Positions 32,894-40,530 of a stretch of DNA of 64,000 bases are shown in pieces. Positions within the stretch are counted from its first letter, which is position 1. Every line of letters starts with the position of its first letter. Location: NCBI GenBank assembly GCA_964432155.1, contig CAYSMF010000012.1, forward strand, positions 1 through 64,000. Reading direction: 5' to 3'. Under the pieces are notes generated by a model. The model was not told the origin of the DNA. It saw only the letters and a list, made by a program, of their open reading frames with translations, and did no database searches. This stretch comes from UBA10438 sp964432155. GTDB lineage: Bacteria; Bacteroidota; Ignavibacteria; Kapaibacteriales; Kapaibacteriaceae. The position numbers and the translations under genes were made by a program.

Positions 32894-34345
32894 TTACTGT
32901 TTGAGAATTGACGCATCCTTGAGCATGTCGCCGAGCGTCACGGCAGGGGAGGACGGGATATTGACCGATGGGCCGCGATCACCACGGTCACCACGATCGC
33001 CACGCTCAGAGCGCTCTGGTCGTGAATCGTCCTGCTGCTGACCACCAATGCTGCCGTCTTCGCCCTTCATGGCCAGGATCAGCGATGCATTCTCAGGTGT
33101 GCAGTCGACAATCACACATGTGATCGTATCGCCAGCATTTACCTGGACCTTCTGTCCGCGACCTGCGTTGAGGATCTTTGAGCGCGGCATGAAACCATCG
33201 AATGCGTCCGCAATGCGGACAACCGCCCCTTGCGTGCTCACGTTCTGCACGACGCCTTGCGTCTCAGAGCCGATTGGCAGCGTTGTAGGAAGCGTCAACC
33301 ATGGATTCTCGAGAGTCTGCTTGTAGCCGAGGGCAAGCTGGTGCTTCTCTTCATTTGTTGAGAGCACAACAACGTCGATTTCTTGATTGACATTGATTAC
33401 TTCTGACGGATGCTTCACGCGGCGCGTCCAGCTGAGCTCGCTGATGCGGAGCAAGCCTTCGATCTTCGGTGCTACTTGAACGTAGGCACCAAAGTCGGTG
33501 ATGCGGCGAACTGTACCCTTGAGCTTCATGCCAACGGTAAACTTCTCAGCGGCACCCTTCCATGGATCTTCTTCATGTTCCTTGTGCGAGAGCGACAGCT
33601 TGCGCTTTTCGCGATCGATTTCCGACACTGTAACCTTGAGCTTATCGCCCTTCTTTACAACGTCAGCTGGATTCTCGACGCGTGAGCGTGACAGACGAGA
33701 CACGTGGACAAGACCTTCGACACCACCAATATTGACGAATGCACCAAATGGTGTTACCGACGAAACAACGCCGTCGTAGACGCCGCCTTGTTGAATGCCA
33801 TTCCAGAACTCGTCAAGCAGGATCTCGCGACGTGTGACCACGGCTGACTTGTATCCTGTGTCATCTGATTGGAGTTCGTGAACCTTCACACGGATTGTCT
33901 GACCAAGCAGGCCGTTGAGATCTTCTTCCGTGACATTCTTGCGAACACCAAAGTGCGATGCTGGCAAGAAGATGCGCAGTCCGTTGAACTCGCCACGCAG
34001 ACCACCCTTGACGCGCTCGGCGATCGTCACATCGAATGCCGTGCCCGCTGTCTTGAATCCCTCGAGCGTTGCATAGGCTTCATCGCGTTGCTTCCGCTCT
34101 TCCTCCTTACGCTTTCGCTCTTCTTCGCGCTTCGCTGCTTGCTCGGCCTTTTCGGCCTCGCTCAGTTGCGGTGCAGCCTCGGCAGCAGGGGCTGGAGCAG
34201 CCTCGATAGCAGCTGCAGGTGCAGCTTCTGTCGGGGCAGGGCTTGCCGCCTCTGCGTGAGGTTCCGAAGGTGGTTGTGGTGCAGAAACCTCAGGGGTGTG
34301 AGGTACTTCTGGCATCTCTGCGGAGTCGTTGGTCTGTTCGGACAT
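32894..34345 (-). CDS. rpsA: Ribosomal protein S1 homologue (four S1 domains)
   Basis: A 483-aa RNA-binding protein. It starts at ATG 34345 with a Pro/Ala/Glu-rich tail (to ~65), then a charged coiled segment (KREEERKRKEEERKQRDEA). Four S1 OB-folds follow: ~95-165 (degenerate), ~180-250 (GVVSSVTPFGAFVNIGGVEG), ~260-335 (GTVRRITDFGAYVQV) and ~350-420. The C-terminus has GDR repeats. Domain count and length resemble short S1 proteins; S1 binds mRNA on the 30S subunit. Because leaderless-type promoters occur here, S1 and Shine-Dalgarno-independent initiation are of interest. It has its own promoter, leader hairpin and terminator. Confidence 0.85.
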   Translation of the reverse strand: MSEQTNDSAEMPEVPHTPEVSAPQPPSEPHAEAASPAPTEAAPAAAIEAAPAPAAEAAPQLSEAEKAEQAAKREEERKRKEEERKQRDEAYATLEGFKTAGTAFDVTIAERVKGGLRGEFNGLRIFLPASHFGVRKNVTEEDLNGLLGQTIRVKVHELQSDDTGYKSAVVTRREILLDEFWNGIQQGGVYDGVVSSVTPFGAFVNIGGVEGLVHVSRLSRSRVENPADVVKKGDKLKVTVSEIDREKRKLSLSHKEHEEDPWKGAAEKFTVGMKLKGTVRRITDFGAYVQVAPKIEGLLRISELSWTRRVKHPSEVINVNQEIDVVVLSTNEEKHQLALGYKQTLENPWLTLPTTLPIGSETQGVVQNVSTQGAVVRIADAFDGFMPRSKILNAGRGQKVQVNAGDTITCVIVDCTPENASLILAMKGEDGSIGGQQQDDSRPERSERGDRGDRGDRGPSVNIPSSPAVTLGDMLKDASILKQ

Positions 34346-34402
34346 AACCTGATCGAAGAACAAATGGAGGAAGTGAAAAGCTCACCTTGCGGGTGATCGT
34401 GT

Positions 34403-34420
34403 CCCTACCAGATGGCAGGG
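34403..34420 (-). promoter_or_regulatory. Hairpin at the 5' end of the S1 leader
   Basis: An 18-bp inverted repeat (CCCTACCA / TGGCAGGG with one mismatched pair and a 2-nt loop) lies directly after the predicted transcription start. It would form a 5'-terminal stem-loop in the ~75-nt S1 leader. A role in autoregulation by S1 or in mRNA stability is inferred. Confidence 0.4.
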
Positions 34421-34423
34421 CTA

Positions 34424-34431
34424 CGAAGATA
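34424..34431 (-). promoter_or_regulatory. -7-like box TATCTTCG for S1 gene
   Basis: On the minus strand TATCTTCG (TAnnTTTG with one change) lies ~80 bp upstream of ATG 34345. No -33 element was found at the expected distance. It is divergent from the rpsF promoter. Confidence 0.45.
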
Positions 34432-34475
34432 CAGGAAAACCCTCCACTCAGCACCCGAGGGGATTTCGGTAGGCG

Positions 34476-34507
34476 TTTGGGATTCCGGGATCCCTGCCGT
34501 ATGTTTG
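34476..34507 (+). promoter_or_regulatory. Promoter of rpsF-rplI (TTTG-N20-TATGTTTG)
   Basis: TTTG at 34476-34479, a 20-bp spacer and TATGTTTG at 34500-34507 form the best complete Bacteroidota-type promoter in the window. The predicted start is near 34512, giving a ~70-nt leader that ends in a strong AGGAGGT Shine-Dalgarno at 34571-34577. Confidence 0.75.
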
Positions 34508-34530
34508 TCGGCTACAATCCAAGTAACCCT

Positions 34531-34554
34531 GCCGTTGGTCTGGACGCCGACGGC
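34531..34554 (+). promoter_or_regulatory. rpsF leader hairpin, possible ribosomal-protein binding site
   Basis: GCCGTTGG (34531-34538) pairs with CCGACGGC (34547-34554) over 8 bp with one G-T pair and an 8-nt loop, inside the leader 30 nt before the rpsF ATG. Many bacteria control rpsF through an S6:S18-binding leader with a CCG element. This hairpin contains CCG but I cannot show that it matches the known motif. Confidence 0.35.
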
Positions 34555-34582
34555 TGCGCAAGGCAACCATAGGAGGTCCACC

Positions 34583-34972
34583 ATGAGTGTTCGTCGCCTG
34601 TACGAAACCACATACATCATCAATGCGGCCCTTGAGGACGCAGAGATCGACGCCGTCGCTGCGCGCGTCAATGCATTCCTCGAAGAAAACGGCTCGACGC
34701 TGGTTGAAGTAAACAAGATGGGCCGTCGCCGTCTTGCCTACCCAATCAAGAAGAAGTACAACGGCTTCTACGTCTACACGGCGTTCGAGGCACCATCGGC
34801 GACACTTCCGATGCTCGAGAAGTTCTTCTTCCTCGAAGAAGCGGTGATCCGTCACCTCTCTCTGCAGCTTGATCCAAAGCTTCGCGAGTTCCGCAAGGTT
34901 CGCGCAGAAGCACAAGCTCTGCGTGCCGCACAAATGGCTGAAGCAGCCAAGAATGGCTCGCCAACACTTTAA
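34583..34972 (+). CDS. rpsF: 30S ribosomal protein S6
   Basis: A 129-aa protein with the S6 fold: YETTYIINAALEDAEIDAVA, GRRRLAYPIKKKYNGFYVY and EAVIRHLSLQLD. ATG 34583 is fixed by AGGAGGT six bp upstream; longer frames run through the promoter. S6 binds 16S rRNA with S18. The usual next gene, rpsR (S18), is not here: rplI starts 24 bp downstream. Confidence 0.95.
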   Translation: MSVRRLYETTYIINAALEDAEIDAVAARVNAFLEENGSTLVEVNKMGRRRLAYPIKKKYNGFYVYTAFEAPSATLPMLEKFFFLEEAVIRHLSLQLDPKLREFRKVRAEAQALRAAQMAEAAKNGSPTL

Positions 34973-34996
34973 TCACCCTCGAATCCAGGTACGACC

Positions 34997-35443
34997 ATGA
35001 AAATCATTCTTCGTCAAGACGTAGAAAACCTGGGCGCCATCGGTGAGATCGTCACGGTGAAGCCAGGTTATGCCCGCAACTTTTTGATCCCGAACCAACT
35101 CGCGTACGTAGCATCGGCCGGTGCGATGCGTGCTCTCGAATCAGAGAAGAAGCAGTACGAACAGAAGATGGCAAAGGCTCGCCAGCACGCCGAAGTGGTT
35201 GCTGGTCAGCTTGCTGAACTTCAAATCACCATCTCAATGCAGGTTGGTGAAGAAGGCCGCATCTTCGGATCGGTTACTGCTCCGATGATCGCGCAAGAGC
35301 TCGAGCTTCGCGGGTTCCATGTGGATCGCCGCAACATCATGATTGACGAGCAGATCAAGACGCTCGGCATCTTTGAAGTCAAGGTGAAGCTCCACAGCGA
35401 CGTGATCGCTCCACTCAAGGTGTGGGTGATCGGTCAGGAGTAA
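34997..35443 (+). CDS. rplI: 50S ribosomal protein L9
   Basis: A 148-aa protein with the L9 N-domain signature (ILRQDVENLGAIGEIVTVKPGYARN, split by LG; NFLIPNQLA), a long central helix (ALESEKKQYEQKMAKA) and the C-domain (GRIFGSVT, DRRNIMIDEQIKTLGIF). It follows rpsF in one operon and ends before a strong terminator at 35469. No frame-shift or truncation is seen. Confidence 0.96.
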   Translation: MKIILRQDVENLGAIGEIVTVKPGYARNFLIPNQLAYVASAGAMRALESEKKQYEQKMAKARQHAEVVAGQLAELQITISMQVGEEGRIFGSVTAPMIAQELELRGFHVDRRNIMIDEQIKTLGIFEVKVKLHSDVIAPLKVWVIGQE

Positions 35444-35468
35444 TTCGACTGTCAATCGACATTTCAAC

Positions 35469-35499
35469 AAAGCCCGTACGAACCTTCGTGCGGGCTTTT
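35469..35499 (+). terminator. Terminator of rpsF-rplI operon
   Basis: AAAGCCCGTACGAA pairs with TTCGTGCGGGCTTT (one G-T pair) to give a ~13-bp stem with a tight loop, followed by TTTTG. It sits 25 bp after the rplI stop and 15 bp before the next gene's ATG. Confidence 0.85.
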
Positions 35500-35513
35500 G
35501 TGTTTCTACCCGC

Positions 35514-36392
35514 ATGAAACGATACATCATTACCGGTGGAACCGGTTTCCTCGGACGTGCCATCACCGCAGCGCTCACGAAGCGTGGCGATGAGGTGGTG
35601 TGCATCACGCGCGGACGCAGCAACGGTGCAAACCTCCGCACGTGGGACGAACTGCCTTCGCTGGTACACGGCGCTCAGGCGGTGATCAACCTCGCTGGCT
35701 CGAGTGTTGGTGGACCTCGTTGGTCGGCTCGCGTTCGGCACGAGATTCTCACGAGTCGAACCGAATCGACGCGGAAGGTGGTCGATGCCATTCGTCAAAC
35801 AGATGCTCCACCTGCATTGATCAGCGCCTCTGCCGTTGGGATTTACGGGAACACGATGATCCCGAGCAACGAAGCGCTCCCGGCCGGACAGACCTTCCTT
35901 GCTGAAGTCACGGCTGCATGGGAACGTGAAGCCGAACGCGCTCGTCCGTACACGCGCGTGTGCACGATGCGAATTGGGGTGGTGTTGGACCCTCGGGAGG
36001 GGGCTCTCCCAAAAATGGCATTGCCCATGAAGCTCGGCCTGGGTGGTCCGCTCGGATCGGGTCGACAACACCTGCCGTGGGTGCACCGCGACGATGTTGT
36101 CGCAGCATTTCTCTGGGCAGCAGACGACGCCTCGGCGTTCGGTCCATACAATGTGGTTGCACCAGAAACCGTGACAATGCGTCAGTTTGCCGCGACGCTC
36201 GGGAAGGTTCTGCATCGACCATCATGGTTGCCAGTTCCAAGTCCGGCACTGCGCCTGCTTCTGGGCAAGCAAGCAGATGTCGTATTGCACGGACAGTATG
36301 TGATTCCAAGCCGTTTGCTCGGCACGCCGTTCCGCTTCACGCATCCGTCACTAGACGAAGCATTACGTGATCTGCTCGGCAAAGCCCCTTGA
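35514..36392 (+). CDS. TIGR01777-family NAD(P)-binding epimerase (YfcH-like)
   Basis: A 292-aa SDR-fold protein. The dinucleotide motif YIITGGTGFLGRAITAALTKRG is here cut to TGGTGFLG at residues 8-15. INLAGSSVGGPRW, SRTESTRKVVDAI, ISASAVGIYG and LPWVHRDDVVAAFLWA follow, in the order of TIGR01777/YfcH proteins, with the DUF1731-like C-terminus (PVPSPALRLLLGKQADVVL). Substrate is unknown. ATG 35514 is only 15 bp after a terminator with no Shine-Dalgarno, so its expression signal is unclear; it may rely on read-through or on an unrecognised promoter. Confidence 0.88.
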   Translation: MKRYIITGGTGFLGRAITAALTKRGDEVVCITRGRSNGANLRTWDELPSLVHGAQAVINLAGSSVGGPRWSARVRHEILTSRTESTRKVVDAIRQTDAPPALISASAVGIYGNTMIPSNEALPAGQTFLAEVTAAWEREAERARPYTRVCTMRIGVVLDPREGALPKMALPMKLGLGGPLGSGRQHLPWVHRDDVVAAFLWAADDASAFGPYNVVAPETVTMRQFAATLGKVLHRPSWLPVPSPALRLLLGKQADVVLHGQYVIPSRLLGTPFRFTHPSLDEALRDLLGKAP

Positions 36393-36453
36393 ACTTTTTT
36401 GGTTAACTTGCACGCCTTCAATACCGAAATAATATCCAGCCAGGAAGAGTTGC

Positions 36454-38160
36454 ATGAGCATCGAAGTTGTCATGCCCAAGATGGGCGAGTCGATCCAAGA
36501 AGGTAAAATCCTTCGTTGGGTAAAGAACGTTGGCGACAAGGTTGAGCGTGACGAGGTTATCCTCGAAATCTCAACCGATAAGGTGGACACAGAAGTGCCA
36601 TCGCCATCAGCGGGCGTGATCACACAGATCATGTTCCAAGAAGGCGACACAGTCGAAGTTGGCAAGGTTATCTGCGTGCTTAGCGGCGATGGCGCAGCAG
36701 CAGCGGCTCCAGCACCAGCTCCTGCAGCGGCGGCACCAGCACCAGCTCCAGTCCCTGTGGCTCCTGCTCCTGCACCAACTCCAACTCCAGCTCCTGCGGC
36801 AGCTGCTCCAGCAGCGGGCGGTGGTGAGATCGACGTTGTGATGCCGAAGATGGGCGAGTCGATCCAAGAGGGCAAGGTCCTTCGTTGGGTGAAGAAGGTT
36901 GGCGACAAGATCGAGCGCGACGAAGTGCTGCTCGAGATTTCGACAGATAAGGTTGATACAGAAGTTCCATCTCCAGCAGCGGGTACGCTCGTTGCTATCC
37001 TCGCAAATGAGGGAGATGTTGTTGAAGTTGGCAAGGTCGTTGCACGCCTGTCATCGGGCGCAGCAGCACCAGCTGCCGCTCCGGCACCAGCACCGGCTCC
37101 GGTTGCAGCAGCTCCTGCACCTGTTGCAGCAGCTCCTGCTGCAGCTCCGGTAGCAGCGGTTAACGTTGCGCACGCTGCAACGTCAAGCGTTCCACGTCAG
37201 TCGGGCTCGCGTTTCTACTCGCCCCTTGTCCGTAGCATCGCAGCAGCTGAGAACATCTCGGTTGCAGAACTCGATAGCATTCCGGGCACAGGCATCGAAG
37301 GTCGCGTGACGAAGAACGACGTCATGGGCTATCTCGCACGTCGCGGTACGGGAGCACCAGCTCCGGTTGCACCTGCACCTGCGCCAATGGCAGCAGCACC
37401 TGCTGCACCAGTTGCAGCAGCGCCTGCTCCAACGGTACTCACGGGCGGTCAATCAGAAGTTATCCCGATGGATCGTATGCGTCAGCTTATCGCTGAGCAC
37501 ATGGTTCGCTCGAAGCACACATCGCCACACGTCACAAGCGTCGCTGAAGTGGACGTGACGGGTATCGTGAAGCTTCGTGAAAAGGTGAAGGATGCGTTCC
37601 AGAAGCGCGAAGGCATGAAGCTGACGTACAACCCATTCTTCGGATGGGCTGTGTGCGAAGGTGTGAAGGCGTTTCCACGTATCAACGTGAGCGTTGATGG
37701 AACGAATATCATCCAGCACAAGCGCGTGAACCTCGGTATGGCAACGGCGTTGCCAGATGGCAACCTCATTGTGCCAGTGATCAAGGGCGCGGAATCACTC
37801 AACATCACTGGTGTTGGACGTGCGATGCAGGATCTTGCCGATCGTGCACGCTCGAAGAAGCTGTCGCCAGATGATATCGCTGGTGGAACAATCACGGTAA
37901 CGAACGTTGGTTCGTTCGGCTCACTCTTCGGTACGCCGGTCATCAACCAACCACAGACATGTATCGTTGGTATTGGCGCAATCCAAAAGCGTCCGGTTGT
38001 TCGCGAACTCGATGGTGAGGATGTGATCGTAGTACGCAGCATGGTGTACTTGTCGATCACGTACGATCACCGCGTTATCGACGGTGCACTTGCAACGCAA
38101 GCGCTCGCCGCAATGTGCCGCGCACTTGAGTCGGTAAACGAGAACACAGTAACGCTGTAA
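36454..38160 (+). CDS. 2-oxoacid dehydrogenase E2 acyltransferase with two lipoyl domains
   Basis: A 568-aa protein. Lipoyl domains lie at ~1-77 and ~125-200, each with the lipoyl-lysine motif EISTDKVDTEVPSP. Pro/Ala-rich linkers follow each. The E3/E1-binding domain (SPLVRSIAAAENISVAEL, GTGIEGRVTKNDV) is at ~250-290. The catalytic domain ends with TYDHRVIDGA. It transfers the acyl group to CoA in a pyruvate, 2-oxoglutarate or branched-chain complex. The GESIQEGK start is typical of 2-oxoglutarate and branched-chain E2s. E1 and E3 genes are not in the window. AGGAAG lies 5 bp before the ATG. Confidence 0.93.
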   Translation: MSIEVVMPKMGESIQEGKILRWVKNVGDKVERDEVILEISTDKVDTEVPSPSAGVITQIMFQEGDTVEVGKVICVLSGDGAAAAAPAPAPAAAAPAPAPVPVAPAPAPTPTPAPAAAAPAAGGGEIDVVMPKMGESIQEGKVLRWVKKVGDKIERDEVLLEISTDKVDTEVPSPAAGTLVAILANEGDVVEVGKVVARLSSGAAAPAAAPAPAPAPVAAAPAPVAAAPAAAPVAAVNVAHAATSSVPRQSGSRFYSPLVRSIAAAENISVAELDSIPGTGIEGRVTKNDVMGYLARRGTGAPAPVAPAPAPMAAAPAAPVAAAPAPTVLTGGQSEVIPMDRMRQLIAEHMVRSKHTSPHVTSVAEVDVTGIVKLREKVKDAFQKREGMKLTYNPFFGWAVCEGVKAFPRINVSVDGTNIIQHKRVNLGMATALPDGNLIVPVIKGAESLNITGVGRAMQDLADRARSKKLSPDDIAGGTITVTNVGSFGSLFGTPVINQPQTCIVGIGAIQKRPVVRELDGEDVIVVRSMVYLSITYDHRVIDGALATQALAAMCRALESVNENTVTL

Positions 38161-38189
38161 GAGCGTCAAACAAGCATGAATGATGATAG

Positions 38190-38220
38190 GGGCTCACGGT
38201 TCAACCGTGAGCCCTTTCTT
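38190..38220 (+). terminator. Terminator of E2 acyltransferase gene
   Basis: GGGCTCACGGT (38190-38200) pairs with ACCGTGAGCCC (38204-38214) around a TCA loop and is followed by TTTCTTG. The convergent dtd gene ends 25 bp beyond. Confidence 0.85.
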
Positions 38221-38245
38221 GTTTGCATACGCTGCAACTTGGTGG

Positions 38246-38701
38246 CTATCGCTCCAGAATAATCGTGACGGGTCCGTCGTTCACGAGGTGGACCTGCATC
38301 ATCGCACCGAAGACGCCCGTAGCCACGTCGATCGGTGGCTGGCAGCTGGCGGCACGTGCGCGCACCATGTCGACGAAGGATTGGAAGAGCGGCTCTGCGT
38401 GCTCGGGGCGTGCAGCATCGATGTACGATGGACGTGTGCCTTTGGCAAGATCACCGTAGAGTGTGAACTGCGAAACCAGAAGGATTCCACCACCTGTGTC
38501 GCGCACGGAGCGATTCATCTTGCCTTCGTCATCGGCAAAGACGCGAAGTGCGAGAAGCTTCTCAGCCATCCATTCGCACTGTGCATGCGTGTCGGTGTGT
38601 GTGATGCCAACGAGCGCACAAAGGCCGTAGGCAATAGATCCAACGGTTCGACCGTCGATGTCGACGCGAGCTTGTGAGACACGTTGTATGACGAGTTTCA
38701 T
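38246..38701 (-). CDS. dtd: D-aminoacyl-tRNA deacylase
   Basis: A 151-aa enzyme that hydrolyses D-aminoacyl-tRNAs. The two active-site motifs are SQFTLYGD (~residue 78) and NDGPVTIIL near the C-terminus; the N-terminus MKLVIQRVSQARV is standard. AAAGGA precedes the ATG at 38701. It stands alone on the minus strand between the E2 gene and the divergent DUF4920 gene. Confidence 0.95.
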   Translation of the reverse strand: MKLVIQRVSQARVDIDGRTVGSIAYGLCALVGITHTDTHAQCEWMAEKLLALRVFADDEGKMNRSVRDTGGGILLVSQFTLYGDLAKGTRPSYIDAARPEHAEPLFQSFVDMVRARAASCQPPIDVATGVFGAMMQVHLVNDGPVTIILER

Positions 38702-38727
38702 GACTGTCCTTTCCGGCTGACAATATG

Positions 38728-38735
38728 TAGTTTCG
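38728..38735 (+). promoter_or_regulatory. -7-like box TAGTTTCG for DUF4920 gene
   Basis: TAGTTTCG (TAnnTTTG with C for the third T) lies 22 bp before ATG 38758. No Shine-Dalgarno is obvious between them. It probably drives the DUF4920-deaminase pair. Confidence 0.4.
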
Positions 38736-38757
38736 CAGACGATTCATCACTATTCGC

Positions 38758-39267
38758 ATGACGATCATGAACATCCTCCTTGTCGGACTCCTCACAGCAT
38801 CACTTGCGACAACATCACTTGTGTACGCAGGATCATCGCAGACATCAACTCCATCGCAGTCAGCTGATACACGTACGGAGAAGATGACATCGTATGGTGC
38901 TGGTGTGAAGGCGAAGGCGCGCATGCCCCTTGCGCAAGCCGTAGCGGAAAAGAAGTTCAACACAAGCATTGCGCTCACGGCAACAGTCGCCGAAGTATGT
39001 CAAGTGAAGGGCTGTTGGATGATCCTTGTTGATGGCGATACCAAGGTGCGCGTGACGTTCAAGGACTACGGGTTCTTTATGCCGAAGAATCTTGCAGGCG
39101 CGAAGGTCGTTGTTGAAGGAGTGCTCTCGGAAGAAGTTCTGAGTGAAAAGGACGCCCGCCACTATGCGGAAGACGCAGGGAAGTCGAAAGCTGAGATCGC
39201 CAAGATCAAGGGTGATCAGCGTGAACTGGGCTTTGAAGCCACGGGCGTACTTGCGCCGAAGAAATGA
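38758..39267 (+). CDS. DUF4920 exported protein
   Basis: A 169-aa protein with an N-terminal signal peptide (NILLVGLLTASLATTSLVYA). The DUF4920 core is visible: ATVAEVCQVKGCWMILVDGD, VRVTFKDYGFFMPKNLAG and VVVEGVLSEEVL, a small OB-like beta domain with two Cys (CQVKGC) that might bind metal or form a disulfide. Function of the family is unknown. It overlaps the deaminase gene by 4 bp. Confidence 0.85.
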   Translation: MTIMNILLVGLLTASLATTSLVYAGSSQTSTPSQSADTRTEKMTSYGAGVKAKARMPLAQAVAEKKFNTSIALTATVAEVCQVKGCWMILVDGDTKVRVTFKDYGFFMPKNLAGAKVVVEGVLSEEVLSEKDARHYAEDAGKSKAEIAKIKGDQRELGFEATGVLAPKK

Positions 39268-39803
39268 TCGTTACGCTACCATCGTGGGTAGCGGACGTCA
39301 CACCGCCGACCTCGCGTGCGGATGATGATGTGATGCGGTATGTGATTGACCTCGCACGGGGAAATGTCGAACACGGCACTGGTGGCCCCTTCGCGTGTGC
39401 GATCGTGAGTGAGAATGGCGACATCCTTGGCGTCGGCGTGAATCTTGTCGAACACGCCAAGTGTTGTGTGTTTCACGCAGAGATTGTTGCGATCATCAAC
39501 GCAAGCGAGCACCGCGACGATTGGAATCTCAGCAACACTTGTCCGGCAACATTGTACACGTCTGCAGAGCCCTGCGCTATGTGCATGGGGGCGATTCCTT
39601 GGTCAGGCGTGAGCCGCATCGTTGTTGCAGCTCGTGATGAGGATGTGCGAGCTATTGGATTTGATGAGGGAGTGAAACCTACCGACTGGATCGGCGTATA
39701 CCAGCGCCGCGGAATCAGTGTGCGACGCGATGTCCTTCGTGAAGAGTCGATCGCAGTGCTTCGCGCCTACGCTGAACGGGGCGGTTTGTTATATAACGGA
39801 TGA
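39264..39803 (+). CDS. Nucleoside/guanine deaminase-like zinc enzyme
   Basis: A 179-aa cytidine-deaminase-fold protein. The zinc site is HAEIVAI with SAEPCAMCMGAIPWSG (H/E plus PCxxC). GTGGPFACAIVSENG is the substrate-side strand. Size and motifs resemble guanine deaminase (GuaD) and tRNA adenosine deaminase; a C-terminal segment GVYQRRGISV favours the GuaD-like group. It is translated from an ATG overlapping the DUF4920 stop. The AIM24-like gene follows after 12 bp. Confidence 0.85.
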   Translation: MIVTLPSWVADVTPPTSRADDDVMRYVIDLARGNVEHGTGGPFACAIVSENGDILGVGVNLVEHAKCCVFHAEIVAIINASEHRDDWNLSNTCPATLYTSAEPCAMCMGAIPWSGVSRIVVAARDEDVRAIGFDEGVKPTDWIGVYQRRGISVRRDVLREESIAVLRAYAERGGLLYNG

Positions 39804-39815
39804 GAGGACACAGCA

Positions 39816-40493
39816 ATGAAGTTTACCATCGAACATGCACCAGTGTACGCGTCGCTTCGCGTCGATATGGAACAGGGCGAGGCATTCCGTGCCGAGCCAG
39901 GCGCGATGTTGTCGATGTCGCCAAGTATTGAGCTCGAGACAACGACGGCTGGTAAGGGGCTCTTCGGCACGCTGAAGGCAGCTGTTGGTGGCGAGTCGAT
40001 CTTCGCCTCGATCTTCACAGCACTTCACGGTCCGGGGGAGCTCTACCTCGCCCCCTCGACACCAGGTGATATCATTCGCATTGATCTCCAGAATCAGACC
40101 ATTCTCGCGTATGGCGGAGCCTATCTGGCGGGGGATACATCGCTCCAGCTCAGCGCACGTGGCTCGCTGAAGTCGATGATTGGTGGCTCGGACTTGTTCC
40201 TGACAACGATTTCTGGAACGGGACCGGTGTTTCTCAACGGGTTCGGCGCGATCTACACCAAGACGCTGGGTCCGGGCGAGCCCTATGTGGTCGACTCTGG
40301 GCATGTCGTGGCGTTTACCGATGGGATTCAATACTCCATCAAAAAGGCTGCGCGCGGACTCTTCAGCACGCTCGCGAGCGGCGAGGGACTGGTCTGCATG
40401 TTCTCCGGTCCGGGCACGATTTGGATGCAGACACGGAACGTCCGGGGCTTTGCCCAGTCACTGATCCCATTCCTGCCGCAATCTGGGTCATAG
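39816..40493 (+). CDS. TIGR00266/AIM24-family protein
   Basis: A 225-aa cytoplasmic beta-rich protein with AEPGAMLSMSPSIELET, GPGELYLAPSTPGDII, LQLSARGSLKSMIGG, GTGPVFLNGFGAIY and VVDSGHVVAF, the block order of TIGR00266 (AIM24) proteins. These are widespread; their molecular function is unknown. AGAGGA is 8 bp before the ATG. It follows the deaminase gene closely and precedes thyX, which has its own promoter. Confidence 0.88.
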   Translation: MKFTIEHAPVYASLRVDMEQGEAFRAEPGAMLSMSPSIELETTTAGKGLFGTLKAAVGGESIFASIFTALHGPGELYLAPSTPGDIIRIDLQNQTILAYGGAYLAGDTSLQLSARGSLKSMIGGSDLFLTTISGTGPVFLNGFGAIYTKTLGPGEPYVVDSGHVVAFTDGIQYSIKKAARGLFSTLASGEGLVCMFSGPGTIWMQTRNVRGFAQSLIPFLPQSGS

Positions 40494-40518
40494 CGCTACA
40501 CTGCAACCACGCCCGTAG

Positions 40519-40526
40519 TATCTTTG
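40519..40526 (+). promoter_or_regulatory. -7 box TATCTTTG, leaderless thyX
   Basis: TATCTTTG is followed by TCGC and the thyX ATG at 40531. This is the same sequence and spacing as at 6337-6344 on the other strand. No Shine-Dalgarno is present, so transcription is expected to start at the ATG. Confidence 0.6.
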
Positions 40527-40530
40527 TCGC

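Noticed and set aside
36363..37034. 223-aa minus-strand Gly/Ala-rich frame
   Set aside because: It is the complement of the two-lipoyl E2 protein's repeats; no signal or motif of its own.
36690..37440. Repeated Pro/Ala codon arrays that look like tandem repeats
   Set aside because: They are the flexible linkers of the E2 acyltransferase, not CRISPR or VNTR elements.
39788..39797. Perfect palindrome GTTATATAAC
   Set aside because: It lies in the last codons of the deaminase gene; a ten-base AT-rich palindrome is likely by chance.
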